Positions 51,774 to 61,187 of a stretch of DNA of 64,000 bases are shown piece after piece. Source of the stretch: Rheinheimera sp. MM224 (GTDB lineage: Bacteria; Pseudomonadota; Gammaproteobacteria; Enterobacterales; Alteromonadaceae); NCBI RefSeq assembly GCF_947090785.1, contig NZ_OX352320.1, forward strand, positions 558,001-622,000. The letters are read 5' to 3'. The notes under the pieces were generated by a model. It saw nothing but the letters and a program-made list of their open reading frames with translations. It was not told where the DNA came from and did no database searches. The first letter of the stretch is position 1; every line of letters begins with the position of its first letter. The position numbers were made by a program, and so were the translations under genes.

Positions 51774-52417
51774 GGTTTTCTTACTCCACTACGTTGTTGA
51801 TCCGGGTTATAGACAGCACTGGTATCCAGTCTGGCCTGGCTTGGCTGGTAATTTTCCTGCCAGTAGTGCCAGTCAGACTGACGTTGCTGATTCAGGTATT
51901 CCACCAGTTCCAGCATGTCGGTGCGTCTTTCTTTGGTTTGTTGTTCGGTTAAATAATCCTTCAGCAAGATCAGCTGCGAAGCTTGCTGTTGCACATTGCC
52001 CTGTAACTGGGTCTGAATATAATCCTGTTGCTCTTTGCGATAGCTTGCGAGCAAGGTTTCCAGTTGTTGTTGCTGCATTTGTTGTCCGCCACGCCAGCTT
52101 AATGTCAGGCCACCGTCCTGCATTTGCATTTCCAGCGGCGACAAGCTGACAACTAAGGCCAGTACTGAAAAGGCCACACTTAGTTTGGGCCACCAGTTGT
52201 TGCTTTTAGCCGGGCGCTGCCATTGCTGTGCAAACATCGACATGGTGTCGATTTCCGGCACCGGCGCAAAAAACGGTGCTTTAGCCTGACGCTGAATCAT
52301 CTGCGCTGTCTGGAAACGGCTATACCATTCACTATTCTGGTCCAGTTGCTGTTCGCATTCGCTGGCCGTAATTTTTCCGGCCAGCCAGGCTTCAAAAATT
52401 TGCTGACTGTTCGACAT
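51770..52417 (-). CDS. Putative anti-sigma factor, single-pass membrane protein
   Basis: 215 residues. The cytoplasmic N-terminus (FEAWLAGKITASECEQQLDQ, about 8-27) resembles the helical sigma-binding region of anti-sigma factors; a single helix at about 78-94 (KLSVAFSVLALVVSLSP) is followed by a Gln-rich periplasmic coiled coil (QQQQLETLLASYRKEQQDYI). It overlaps the sigma gene by 26 bases and its stop overlaps the next ATG by four, so all three are translationally coupled. There is no zinc-binding HxxxCxxC motif, so it is not a ZAS-type anti-sigma. The role rests on context and topology. Confidence 0.75.
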   Translation of the reverse strand: MSNSQQIFEAWLAGKITASECEQQLDQNSEWYSRFQTAQMIQRQAKAPFFAPVPEIDTMSMFAQQWQRPAKSNNWWPKLSVAFSVLALVVSLSPLEMQMQDGGLTLSWRGGQQMQQQQLETLLASYRKEQQDYIQTQLQGNVQQQASQLILLKDYLTEQQTKERRTDMLELVEYLNQQRQSDWHYWQENYQPSQARLDTSAVYNPDQQRSGVRKP

Positions 52418-52955
52418 CTGTTAACTCCAACTGCGTACGCAGTTTATCTAAGGCCGCATAAAATCTGGATTTGATGGTATTGCTCGACAGCGCCAACTGA
52501 TCGGCAATTTCATCAAAAGTAAATTGCTGGTAAAACCGCAATTCCACGACGAGTCGTTGCTCAGGCGGCAAGGATCGTAACTGTTGTTGCACCAGCCGCT
52601 GTGTATGCTGGCCATACAGTTGTTGTTCAAAGCTTGGTGCTTCATCATCATAAAAATCGTGATCGTCAGTAAACTCTGTGGTCGCTTTACGTCTACGGAG
52701 CATATCCATGGCTCTGTAGTTGGCTATGCCAAACAACCAGCTTTTAAACGAGCTGTCACCACGGTACTGCGCCAGATTCCGGCAAAGCACCATCAATACA
52801 TCCTGCAATAAATCGCGGGCGTCGTCGGGCGAACCCAATAAACGCAGGCCAAAATAATACAGGGGCGCCTGATATCTCGACACCAATTGCTGCCAGGCTT
52901 TGGCATCGCCGCCTATGGCTTTTTCTATTAAGCTCTCGTCGCTGCGTTTAAACAC
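52392..52955 (-). CDS. ECF-type RNA polymerase sigma factor
   Basis: 187 residues. Region 2 (AWQQLVSRYQAPLYYFGLRL, then DARDLLQDVLMVLCRNLAQY and SFKSWLFGIANYRAMDMLRR) and region 4 (LPPEQRLVVELRFYQQFTFD, then LALSSNTIKSRFYAALDKLR) are clear; the linker between them is acidic (FTDDHDFYDDEAP). It directs polymerase to a small regulon, probably including its own operon. The 26-base overlap with the anti-sigma-like gene indicates coupled synthesis. The signal is unknown; neighbours give no stress clue. Confidence 0.92.
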   Translation of the reverse strand: MFKRSDESLIEKAIGGDAKAWQQLVSRYQAPLYYFGLRLLGSPDDARDLLQDVLMVLCRNLAQYRGDSSFKSWLFGIANYRAMDMLRRRKATTEFTDDHDFYDDEAPSFEQQLYGQHTQRLVQQQLRSLPPEQRLVVELRFYQQFTFDEIADQLALSSNTIKSRFYAALDKLRTQLELTDVEQSANF

Positions 52956-53071
52956 TTTTGATCTATTTTGAAGTTGTATTGATGATAAGTCGTATCAGGT
53001 CTGAAAATAGTTTGCCTGATTTGACAAAAAAGCAGGAATATTTTTGAAGAGTTTTTAAGTGTATAAATATA

Positions 53072-53099
53072 AAGGAGAATTTCTGAAGAAATTCTCCTT
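53072..53099. terminator. Terminator after the DUF2306-like gene
   Basis: Perfect 12-base stem AAGGAGAATTTC / GAAATTCTCCTT with loop TGAA. On the minus strand it follows the stop at 53112 by about 12 bases and leads into TTATATTTATAC; on the plus strand it is followed by GGTTTTTTC. Confidence 0.85.
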
Positions 53100-53111
53100 G
53101 GTTTTTTCAGG

Positions 53112-53858
53112 TTATGACGCTGAGCTTCTTAAGGGCTGTGCTAAGCGGCGTTTAAACCAGATAGTAGCTGGCACACCTATCAGGCTTGGGATCAGCCAGG
53201 GCAACATCATCCAGTGGCCTGTTAATAACTCGGCAAATAAAGCACGGCCACCGAAGGCAAAAAATGCGGTGTAAGCAGCAATGCCAGAACCAATCATGGC
53301 GGAGGCGTGTTCTATTAACCAGCGGTTGGCTGTGACAGTTTTGGTATGCAGGTAGGCCAGAATACTAAAGCTGGTCACTAGCGAAATACCTGCAAATACC
53401 ATGACCAGCGGCATATTAAACAGAAAACCTTGCCAGGCTGCATAGGGAGCCACGACCACAAGCAACCAGACCGGAGCCTGATAACTCCAGTGCTTAAGCG
53501 CAGCGCGGTTTTGTTTGCATAAAAGACTGCCAGTTGCATGACGTATGGTGACCCAGGTCAGCAGGCTGAGTAGAAACAAAAACAGGTTAATCATGTTAAA
53601 AAAAGCCAGTTTTCGCTCTGAGATCTGGCCATCCACCATCAGACCTGCACCTTTAATTCCAATTGGATCAAACCACACCATACTGGTCATCACCAGACCA
53701 CTTACAGCTACAGCTTTCATAATATGACCATAATAACGGCCTGAGTTGCGATGCAATGAGCTGCCTTTACGGCTTAACATGGGTAACCAGAACAGTAGCA
53801 GTGCAATTACACCCAATACAATATGTAGTTTTAATAACAGGCTATGTAGCATTAACAT
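53112..53858 (-). CDS. DUF2306-like membrane protein
   Basis: 248 residues with about seven hydrophobic segments. The N-terminal HIVLGVIALLLFWLPMLSRK and SSLHRNSGRYYGHIMKAVAV fit the DUF2306-type pattern (lysine-glycine then H-R-x-x-G and a long helix). Function of the family is unknown. The ATG at 53858 is six bases after GGGAGA; the ATG at 53864 directly abuts that signal. It is divergent from a NarL-type two-component system (54018-55792), which may control it. Confidence 0.75.
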   Translation of the reverse strand: MLMLHSLLLKLHIVLGVIALLLFWLPMLSRKGSSLHRNSGRYYGHIMKAVAVSGLVMTSMVWFDPIGIKGAGLMVDGQISERKLAFFNMINLFLFLLSLLTWVTIRHATGSLLCKQNRAALKHWSYQAPVWLLVVVAPYAAWQGFLFNMPLVMVFAGISLVTSFSILAYLHTKTVTANRWLIEHASAMIGSGIAAYTAFFAFGGRALFAELLTGHWMMLPWLIPSLIGVPATIWFKRRLAQPLRSSAS

Positions 53859-54017
53859 GATCATTCTCCCTTTAGCAGATGCATTCAGACTAAAACTTTG
53901 GCTGTGTTTTCGCAGGTGCCATAAGTAAGGATTTTTGACTGTGACTTTTGGCCTATTGAGCCGCCACTGAAATCAGGCATACTTCAAAACAATGTCATCA
54001 AGTTCAGTAAAGCGGTA

Positions 54018-55151
54018 ATGAAACTAAAAAATTCAATAGCATGGGATGTAGTGGCCGGGTTATTCACCTGGTTGTTGGTTTTTATGCTGAGTTTATGGCT
54101 GATGTGGCCTAATGAAAAACTCTGGTCTTTGTGGCCCTGGGTCATACCGTTATTTTTGCTGAACGGCGCATGTTTTTATTGGGTGACCCGAAGCGACGAA
54201 CGCAATGGACCTTTACCCCCTCTGGTATTGTGTTGTTACCTGTTGCAGCTGCTGACAGCTTTGGCACTGAACTGGATGCTGCCGCTGGGTTATCTGGCGA
54301 TCCTGAGCATTATTTGGGTGTCGGTCTTGCCTTATCTGGTGTCGATGCGAAAAGCCGTGTTTATTACTATTGCCGTACTGGGGCTTTGGTATGGTGTGGA
54401 TTCTGCTCTTGAGCAAAGTTCTATGTGGATCACCGGACTTTTATTCAGCAGCTTTCACTTTTTTGCCTTGTTAATGACTCATCAGGCCCGTTCTGAGCAA
54501 CGTGCCAGGCAGGAATTACAGCACAGCCATCAGCAATTGCTGGCGACTCAGGATTTGCTGATGATGGCATCACAACAACAGGAACGAACCCGTATAGCCC
54601 GTGATTTGCATGATGTGTTAGGCCATCATTTAACGGCTTTAACTATTAATTTGCAGGTAGCGGGGCATTTAACTGAAGGCGAAGCGAAAGCCAAAGTGGA
54701 TCAATGTCATCAGATTGCCAAACTGCTGCTATCCGATGTGCGTGAATCCGTCAGTGCGTTGCGTGAGCATCAGCAGTTCTCCATTTATCAGGCGTTGGAG
54801 AAGCTTCTGACCGCAGTTCCCGGCGTAAGAGTGCAGTGGGATTGTCCGCAGGATGCAGAGCTTGCTGATGTGAAAGTAGCGCAGCAATTGTTGTTGATTG
54901 TGCAGGAGGCTTTAACCAATACCTTAAGGCACAGTCAGGCTACTGAGTTTTATTTATCTGTGAAACCTGTAGATGGCTTTTTACAGCTGACTATGTATGA
55001 CAACGGCAAAGTGGCTCCAGACTGGAAACCTGGTAACGGTTTAACTGGTATGAAGGAGCGGGTTGCTTCTTGTGCCGGTACTCTGGTGTGGCAGATCAAA
55101 GACAACCACTTTCATTTACAGGTAATTTTACCTTCAGGATTACAGCTATGA
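54018..55151 (+). CDS. Sensor histidine kinase, NarX/DesK-like (HisKA_3)
   Basis: 377 residues. Five to six N-terminal membrane helices (to about residue 155), then a coiled coil and a HisKA_3 dimerisation domain with the phospho-accepting His in TRIARDLHDVLGHHLTALTI, and a HATPase domain (IVQEALTNTLRHSQATEFYL; NGLTGMKERV). The membrane-embedded sensor lacks a large periplasmic loop, like DesK-type thermosensors or envelope sensors. It overlaps the regulator gene by four bases (ATGA), forming a coupled pair, and is divergent from the DUF2306-like gene. Signal unknown. Confidence 0.92.
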   Translation: MKLKNSIAWDVVAGLFTWLLVFMLSLWLMWPNEKLWSLWPWVIPLFLLNGACFYWVTRSDERNGPLPPLVLCCYLLQLLTALALNWMLPLGYLAILSIIWVSVLPYLVSMRKAVFITIAVLGLWYGVDSALEQSSMWITGLLFSSFHFFALLMTHQARSEQRARQELQHSHQQLLATQDLLMMASQQQERTRIARDLHDVLGHHLTALTINLQVAGHLTEGEAKAKVDQCHQIAKLLLSDVRESVSALREHQQFSIYQALEKLLTAVPGVRVQWDCPQDAELADVKVAQQLLLIVQEALTNTLRHSQATEFYLSVKPVDGFLQLTMYDNGKVAPDWKPGNGLTGMKERVASCAGTLVWQIKDNHFHLQVILPSGLQL

Positions 55152-55792
55152 CGTTGCGAGTGTTGTTGGTTGACGATCAAATGCTGATCCGTCAGGGCAT
55201 TAAAAGTTTATTACAGCTGTCCGGTTTGGTTGAGGTCGTGGCCGAGGCTCCGGATGGTTCCACTGTGGTGGAATTAGTGCAGCTGCATCAGCCGGACGTA
55301 GTTTTATTGGATTTATCTATGCCTAAAGTCGATGGCATAGCCACACTGGAGTTGTTAAAGCAGCAGCAACTGAAAACACCTGTACTGATTTTAACTACCT
55401 TTGAAGAGCATGATCTGGTGTTAAAAAGTATCCAACTGGGTGCCAAAGGCTATTTACTCAAAGACGTGTCGCTGGAGAGCTTAGTGTCGGCCATTCAGAC
55501 GCTGCAGCAAGGCGGCACCTGTTTTCAAAGCACTATTACAGAGCGTTTATTGTCGGGTCTGAATCCGGTCAGTAATTTTCCCCGTCCAGCTGCTATTGAA
55601 GAGTTATCTGACAAAGAGCTGCAAATTTTACAGTTGATGGCGTCGGGTTATGCCAATAAAGAAATAGCCAGTGCGCTTTATAAATCTGAGGGGACAATAA
55701 AAAATCAGATCTCCAGTATTTTGGCTAAATTAGGGGTGCGAGACAGAACCCGTGCAGTGTTATTGGCTTTGGAACTAGGCTTGATCCACTAG
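55148..55792 (+). CDS. NarL/FixJ-type response regulator, partner of the preceding kinase
   Basis: 214 residues. Receiver 1-120 (RVLLVDDQMLIRQGIKSLLQ; phosphoacceptor Asp in DVVLLDLSMPKVDG; Lys in GYLLKDVSLES) and a LuxR-type HTH (LSDKELQILQLMASGYANKE, then GTIKNQISSILAKLGVRDRT). The ATG at 55148 overlaps the kinase stop; the open frame upstream is a shadow within the kinase gene. Likely regulates the divergent DUF2306-like gene or itself. Confidence 0.93.
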   Translation: MTLRVLLVDDQMLIRQGIKSLLQLSGLVEVVAEAPDGSTVVELVQLHQPDVVLLDLSMPKVDGIATLELLKQQQLKTPVLILTTFEEHDLVLKSIQLGAKGYLLKDVSLESLVSAIQTLQQGGTCFQSTITERLLSGLNPVSNFPRPAAIEELSDKELQILQLMASGYANKEIASALYKSEGTIKNQISSILAKLGVRDRTRAVLLALELGLIH

Positions 55793-55917
55793 TGTTGTCC
55801 CACACATACGGAGTTGCAGATAAATATAGATAAGTAGCTGATTTAACTTGCAGTAGTTCCAAATAATGCCGCTATACTGGAATTGTCTACAGGTCAGAGC
55901 CGGAGTTTTTTGTTTCT

Positions 55918-58900
55918 ATGCGGTTAAAGCGCCCTTCACACAAAGGAATGTCCCTGCGGCTCTTTTTTACAGTGCCTGTTTTATTGTTATTTATCTTCAC
56001 TGTAGGTTTGGTCAGTTTGATTTCTTATCTCAATGGCCAACAAGCCGCCTTGCATTATGGTCAGAAACTGGCAGACCAAATCAGTCTTCGTATTAACTCC
56101 CATTTGCAGTATTTGCTGGAAGTACCAAAAACTGTGCTGGATTCAGCCTTGCAGTCCATCGACACTGGCATGTTGGATTTGAAATCAGAGCAGGATGTAG
56201 CCCGCTTTATGGCTGTACAAATCCGTACTGCGCCTTATTTAACTTACGCTTCAGTGGGTTTTGCCAATGGCCGCTATCTTGGTGTCAACCGGGACGCAGC
56301 GAATGGTCTGCTCACTTTAATCAGTTCGATGCAACAGCAAGAGTTAATACGGGTGCGGTATACGTTACAGGAGTCGGGACTACCAGGTGCAGCACTCGAG
56401 CAGGCGGTACCCTATGATGTCAGAACCCGTAGCTGGTTTCAGCATGCGGTGACGCAAGGCAAACCAGCCTGGTATCCCATCTATAAATACCAGTCTTATG
56501 ATGGCCTTGGGGTTGGACTGTCGGCTCCGGTGTATGGCAAAGGCGGCCAGCTACAGGCTGTTGTTGCAGCAGATATCAGTTTACGTCATCTGGAGTTGTA
56601 TTTGCAGGCTCAATCAGTGGAGCAGCAGGGCCTGATTTTTATAACGGACCCTAAAGGCTACTTGATCGCCTCCTCGACAAAGGCGGCTTTATTATCCGAT
56701 CAGGGTGCGATGGTTCATCAACTGCTGGCCAGTGAAAGTGAAAATTCATTGCTACAAAGCGCCGCACTTATGCTGGATCAGCAAGGTGAATCAAAAGGAC
56801 AGTTGCAGTTTGAACACGCGAGTCAGCACTATCTGCTGAACGTTACAGAGTTTAATGACCCGCTTGGGTTAACCCTGCGCATAGTAGTAGTGATACCGCA
56901 GCAACAATTAATGAGTTTTGTTGATGAAAACTCCTTGCAGGCATTATGGCTAATTCTGCTGGCGGTGATAGTGGGCGCTTTGTTGATTTTTGTTTTAAGC
57001 CGCAAGCTGGTACAGCCTATCGAAGCCTTGCACCGACGTGCCGATCTGTTAGCCAGTGGAGACAGAACGGACTTTAATCTTTATCAAACCCCGGTATTTG
57101 AACTCAATGGGTTGATCCATTCCTTTGACGTAATGGCGAGCAAGCTCAGCGATGCTTTTGTACAGCTAGAGCAAAAAGTAGAACAAGGTACAGCCTCTTT
57201 AGATCGTTTATCACTGGTGGTCAGCCGAACTAGTAACGGTGTTGTGGTGACGGACTCTCAAGGTCATATTGAATGGGTCAACCCTGCTTTTGAGCGCCTG
57301 TCCGGTTGTAAAGGCAGTTATTTAAATGGCAAAACTATCACGCAGGTATTAGCTCAACAAAAAACAGAAGCGGCAGCATTGCAACGGATCCATCAAGCGA
57401 TCACTGCAGGTTCCGGCTACTCCGAAGAGTTATTTTGGTCCAGTGCTTCGGGTCAAACCTGCTGGCTTAGTCTGGAATGTGATGCAGTTTTTGGTGAACA
57501 AGGCCAGCTCACAGGCTTTGTGGTGATCTTCCTCGATATCAGCAGCAGGAAAAAGTCCGAGTCGGAAGAAAAAGATAGTCAGAGCCGCACAGCCCGCCAG
57601 CGCAGCACTTTAGCTCAACTGGTGGTAGACGATGCGGTTGCAGCAGGGGATGGTCTGGCTTTTGCCAAAAACCTGGTGCGTGCAACATCTTTAGCCATAG
57701 TCTGCAGCAGAGTCAGTGTCTGGATGTTGTCCGAGCATGGCGATGAAATGTTTTGCTTGGCACTACACCAAAGCGAGGGGGATCCGCAACTGGGGCAACT
57801 GCTGCTAAGGCGAGCCGATTATCCGCATTATTTTGCTGCTGTGGCTTCACGCGGCTGGATATGTGCCAATGACGCTATTCATGATCCAGCAACCAGTGAG
57901 TTTGCTGAGGTCTATCTGAAGCCTTTAGGGATCAGCTCAATGCTTGATGCCGGCATTATTATCGCCGGTAAGGTCGTTGGAGTGCTTTGTCTTGAGCATA
58001 TAGGACCCAAAAGGCAATGGCACTCAGACGAAGAAGCTTTTGTCAGTGCTATTGCTGCTGTGATGGCACAAACCTTATCTGTGGCGCAGCGCAAAGATGC
58101 GGAACAAATCAGTAAGGAGTATGCACAGCACACTCAAACCATTTTAAATAATGTGGTCGATGGCATTATTACTATTGATGAAAATGGCCGTATTGCCAGT
58201 ATGAACCCAGCTGCCCAAAGCTTGTTTCGCTGCAAAGCTGAAGACTTTTTGGGGCATTATGCGACTAACCTGTTGCCACCACTCACCAGGCAATTACAGG
58301 ATTCACAACAAGCTTATTTGCCAACTCCTGGAATTAAACCTCTGCTGGGGTGTAACCGCGAGCTGGACGGATTACGAGCCGATGGCAGTATCTTTGCTAT
58401 GGAAATGGCATTGTCAGTGATGCGTCGGCAAGGACGGCTGATTTATATCTGTACTGTGAGGGATATCAGCGATCGTAAACGGATAGAGCGATTAAAAAAT
58501 GAGTTTGTCTCTACTGTTAGTCACGAACTGCGTACGCCTTTAACCTCTATTACCGGCGCTTTAGGCTTATTACACGGCGGAGCCATGGGCGATATGCCTG
58601 ATAAAACTACGAGTCTGATTGGCATCGCCTATAAAAATTGTCAGCGCTTAACTTTGCTGATCAATGATTTGCTGGATATAGAAAAAATAGCAGCAGGTAA
58701 GATGCAGTTTGATCTGAAAGCGGAGCGGGTGCTGCCTTTAATCCAACAAGCCTTGGATGCCAATAAAATGATGGCGCAAGAGCGGCATATCTATTTAAGT
58801 GTTCAGACGATGAGCACTGACGCCAGTATCAGGGTAGACGCCAAGCGGTTTATTCAAGTGCTATCAAACTTTTTAAGTAATGCCATTAAGTTTTCACCTG

Positions 58901-59178
58901 CTGCTGCCACTGTATTGGTTGAGTTGAGCCTGAGCGACCAAATGGTGCGTATAGCAGTCATAGACCAGGGGCCTGGTATACCTGAAAAATTCCGCGACCG
59001 TATTTTTCAGCGTTTTTCTCAGGCTGATGCATCAGATACCAGACAAATTGGTGGCACAGGTCTTGGGCTTGCGATTTCTAAAGAACTGGTGCACGGCATG
59101 AACGGCGTAATTGGCTTTGAATCTGTGGAAGGTGAAGGTGCTACTTTTTATTGCTGTTTTGCTTTGGCGCAGGACTGA
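55918..59178 (+). CDS. Large orphan sensor histidine kinase: dCache-HAMP-PAS-GAF-PAS-HisKA-HATPase
   Basis: 1086 residues. An N-terminal helix (LFFTVPVLLLFIFTVGLVSL), a periplasmic double-Cache domain (about 45-340, with VPYDVRTRSWFQHAVTQGKP typical of dCache_1), a second helix (LQALWLILLAVIVGALLIFV), HAMP, a PAS (GVVVTDSQGHIEWVNPAFER), a GAF (about 560-730), a second PAS (VVDGIITIDENGRIASMNPA), HisKA (FVSTVSHELRTPLTSITGAL) and HATPase (NFLSNAIKFSP; DQGPGIPEKF; GGTGLGLAISKELV). No receiver or regulator gene is adjacent. Cache domains bind small ligands outside the cell. Output pathway unknown. Confidence 0.93.
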   Translation: MRLKRPSHKGMSLRLFFTVPVLLLFIFTVGLVSLISYLNGQQAALHYGQKLADQISLRINSHLQYLLEVPKTVLDSALQSIDTGMLDLKSEQDVARFMAVQIRTAPYLTYASVGFANGRYLGVNRDAANGLLTLISSMQQQELIRVRYTLQESGLPGAALEQAVPYDVRTRSWFQHAVTQGKPAWYPIYKYQSYDGLGVGLSAPVYGKGGQLQAVVAADISLRHLELYLQAQSVEQQGLIFITDPKGYLIASSTKAALLSDQGAMVHQLLASESENSLLQSAALMLDQQGESKGQLQFEHASQHYLLNVTEFNDPLGLTLRIVVVIPQQQLMSFVDENSLQALWLILLAVIVGALLIFVLSRKLVQPIEALHRRADLLASGDRTDFNLYQTPVFELNGLIHSFDVMASKLSDAFVQLEQKVEQGTASLDRLSLVVSRTSNGVVVTDSQGHIEWVNPAFERLSGCKGSYLNGKTITQVLAQQKTEAAALQRIHQAITAGSGYSEELFWSSASGQTCWLSLECDAVFGEQGQLTGFVVIFLDISSRKKSESEEKDSQSRTARQRSTLAQLVVDDAVAAGDGLAFAKNLVRATSLAIVCSRVSVWMLSEHGDEMFCLALHQSEGDPQLGQLLLRRADYPHYFAAVASRGWICANDAIHDPATSEFAEVYLKPLGISSMLDAGIIIAGKVVGVLCLEHIGPKRQWHSDEEAFVSAIAAVMAQTLSVAQRKDAEQISKEYAQHTQTILNNVVDGIITIDENGRIASMNPAAQSLFRCKAEDFLGHYATNLLPPLTRQLQDSQQAYLPTPGIKPLLGCNRELDGLRADGSIFAMEMALSVMRRQGRLIYICTVRDISDRKRIERLKNEFVSTVSHELRTPLTSITGALGLLHGGAMGDMPDKTTSLIGIAYKNCQRLTLLINDLLDIEKIAAGKMQFDLKAERVLPLIQQALDANKMMAQERHIYLSVQTMSTDASIRVDAKRFIQVLSNFLSNAIKFSPAAATVLVELSLSDQMVRIAVIDQGPGIPEKFRDRIFQRFSQADASDTRQIGGTGLGLAISKELVHGMNGVIGFESVEGEGATFYCCFALAQD

Positions 59179-59234
59179 GCCAGAGTTTGAATCGTCGCGT
59201 ATAACTCTTATCTATCATTAGAGGAGCTTCTGTT

Positions 59235-59807
59235 ATGCGTTTTATTGCTTTGTTTGCGCCACTGTTACTGTGGGGCTGCAGCCATCAGGTTCAGGACTAT
59301 CAACAACAAACCCCGACTTTTCATTTACCTGATTATTTCAGTGGCTCACTCAACGCTTACGGCGTAGTAAAAAACTGGCAAGGTAAACAGAGTGTGCGCT
59401 TTGAAGCCCAGCTCTGTGGCCAGTGGCAAGGTAATAAAGGCACTTTATTCGAGTTATTTCATTTTAGCGATGGCCGGGTAGAGCAGCGGATTTGGCAATT
59501 GGCTGTGGACAAAGAAGGTAAGGTCACAGGTTCAGCGGCAGATGTGACAGGCCAGGCAACAGGTCAACAGGCGGGTAACACCTTATACTGGGAATATGTG
59601 CTGCAAATCCCGGATGGGGATGGCGTGATAGAAGTCAAAGTAGAAGACTGGTTGTATCTGGTTACACCAAAACAGCTGATGAACCAGTCCACTTTGTATA
59701 AGTTTGGTCTACCGGTGGGCGAAATTATTTTATCCATCCAGCAACAGGACAACAAAGCCAGTTGCAGCGCTTTGGAACAACAGCTGGCAAAACTAAGAGC
59801 AAGTTAA
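59235..59807 (+). CDS. DUF3833 lipoprotein
   Basis: 190 residues. A lipoprotein signal (MRFIALFAPLLLWGCSHQ, lipobox LLWGC) precedes a beta-rich domain of the DUF3833 family: PDYFSGSLNAYGVVKNWQGK near the start and TPKQLMNQSTLYKFGLPVGE toward the end. It should be anchored in the envelope. Family function is unknown. In Vibrio and Shewanella DUF3833 genes often lie with DUF1365, FAD-dependent amine oxidase and cyclopropane synthase genes; none is here. The stop overlaps the convergent DUF2721 gene by four bases. Confidence 0.88.
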   Translation: MRFIALFAPLLLWGCSHQVQDYQQQTPTFHLPDYFSGSLNAYGVVKNWQGKQSVRFEAQLCGQWQGNKGTLFELFHFSDGRVEQRIWQLAVDKEGKVTGSAADVTGQATGQQAGNTLYWEYVLQIPDGDGVIEVKVEDWLYLVTPKQLMNQSTLYKFGLPVGEIILSIQQQDNKASCSALEQQLAKLRAS

Positions 59808-60202
59808 GCCTGCTCTTGCTCCATACTTTCCAGTTCTATTTTTATCGCGTTACAGGAAATCTGAATTTCGTATAAGGACACCAATAAACTCAGCATTAAA
59901 CTGGCCAGACTGGCGCCAAAAGCGATCTGGCCGGCCAGACCCCACTGCATAAACAGAAAAAACATCGACAAGGTACAAAGTACAAAGCTAATAACGCCCC
60001 AACGCTGCATAGAGCGAATTAAAAACATCCGTTGTCGTAAGTTTTCAATCTGACGTTTGGCCATATCTCTGACTTGCCCGCCTTCACGGGTATTCAACTG
60101 ACGAATAAGCTGGGCCAGTACTAAAAACCTGTTGGTATAGGCCAATAACAGCAAAGAAATTGCTGGAAACAACAAAGCAGGGGTAGTCATGGTCATCAGC
60201 AT
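59804..60202 (-). CDS. DUF2721 membrane protein
   Basis: 132 residues, three helices. The pattern PALLFPAISLLLLAYTNRFL, then RMFLIRSMQRWGVISFVLCT and SLYEIQISCNAIKIELESME is that of DUF2721, small inner-membrane proteins of unknown function. The ATG at 60202 follows AGGTGA closely; ATGs at 60196 and 60190 are alternatives. It is convergent with the DUF3833 gene, the two stops overlapping by four bases. Confidence 0.88.
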   Translation of the reverse strand: MLMTMTTPALLFPAISLLLLAYTNRFLVLAQLIRQLNTREGGQVRDMAKRQIENLRQRMFLIRSMQRWGVISFVLCTLSMFFLFMQWGLAGQIAFGASLASLMLSLLVSLYEIQISCNAIKIELESMEQEQA

Positions 60203-60365
60203 AAAGTCACCTGTGTTCAGAGTGGAGAAGGATTGACTAAGATTCTGATCATATTCGCATTAGTGCTGTGCTGGTAGTACACTGGACAAAAATAACAGTG
60301 TTTTCTGTCAGCCTGGGCTTGTGTATGATGCGCAGCCAGAGCGACCAGACCAGAACGGATTGAAC

Positions 60366-60998
60366 ATGAAACAAAAAGCAAACAACTTCCAGAATATGCG
60401 TGAACTAGGTTTTTATCAGCAAGCGGCTATAGCAGCGACTTTGCTGGAACGTATGTTGCCTAATTATCAGCTGTTTAGTGAAGTGACAGGCTTTGGCGAC
60501 ACCAAGTTATGTCGCGATATTCTGAATCTGGTGTGGGAATGGCTTTTTGTTAAGAAGGTCAAAATTAACTTTGAGCGTTTATGCAATGAGTTAGAGCTTG
60601 CGACACCAGATCAAAGCCAGTTTGATATGTTTGGTGTTTATCCTGCTATTGATACGGCCACAGCTTTGGATTCTATGCTAAATGGCATTTTGTCACAGGA
60701 TGCGACTGAGTTTGTCAACGTTGCCAAAATTTCTCAGGCTTCAGTTGCCCGCTTAATAGAATATCAGGCTGAAGATATCGACATCACCACTGAAGCTGAA
60801 TTGAAAAAGTGGGTACGTGATCATGAACTGATGGAATATGAAATGGATTGTCTGTCCGAATTGATTGAGCTGGTGACACCATTAAATGATGGTTTCCAAC
60901 GTGAGCAAGTGCAAATGCTGAAAGCCTGGGTACGTGAACAAGGATTAAGCAATCTGGGTATGGAGCTTGTTCCTGAAACTCAAAATTCAGACGGCTAA
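60366..60998 (+). CDS. yjaG: DUF416 protein, YjaG-like
   Basis: 210 residues, soluble, all-helical by composition. The N-terminal GFYQQAAIAATLLERMLPNY and the NLVWEWLFVKKVKINFERLC segment are typical of DUF416 (E. coli YjaG). Family function is not established; YjaG lies near hupA in enterics. ATG at 60366 (MKQKANNFQ) is preferred over an upstream frame extension of 15 codons. The next gene is 364 bases away, after a c-di-GMP riboswitch. Confidence 0.9.
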   Translation: MKQKANNFQNMRELGFYQQAAIAATLLERMLPNYQLFSEVTGFGDTKLCRDILNLVWEWLFVKKVKINFERLCNELELATPDQSQFDMFGVYPAIDTATALDSMLNGILSQDATEFVNVAKISQASVARLIEYQAEDIDITTEAELKKWVRDHELMEYEMDCLSELIELVTPLNDGFQREQVQMLKAWVREQGLSNLGMELVPETQNSDG

Positions 60999-61072
60999 AA
61001 GTCTTGCAGTCTGAATGAATAGTTCTTTTAGAGTCAATACTTTAACTTTGTTAAAAAGCGTTAAAATTCCTC

Positions 61073-61101
61073 TTGCATAAAAAGCAGTCACTGCTTAAAA
61101 T
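61073..61101 (+). promoter_or_regulatory. Sigma-70 promoter of the riboswitch transcript
   Basis: TTGCAT (61073-61078), exact 17-base spacer, TAAAAT (61096-61101). Transcription would start near 61108, just before the aptamer. Confidence 0.7.
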
Positions 61102-61111
61102 GCGCGCGCTC

Positions 61112-61187
61112 GAAAGGCAAGTCTCCCGAAAGGGAGTACACGCAAAGCTGCAGATCTAAGGGGAAACCTACGATGGCTGGGCTGCCG
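61112..61187 (+). promoter_or_regulatory. Cyclic di-GMP-I (GEMM-I) riboswitch aptamer
   Basis: The order of elements fits GEMM-I: GGCAAG outer strand (61116), a hairpin CTCCC-GAAA-GGGAG with a GNRA tetraloop, the ACGCAAAGCTGCAGATCTAAG core, then CCTACGATGGC-TGGGCTGCC closing the outer stem. In this class the GCAAAGCC-like and CTAA motifs form the c-di-GMP pocket and tetraloop receptor. Placed between a promoter and a secreted-protein gene, it should tune that gene to c-di-GMP. The assignment is from motif order, not covariance scoring. Confidence 0.85.
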
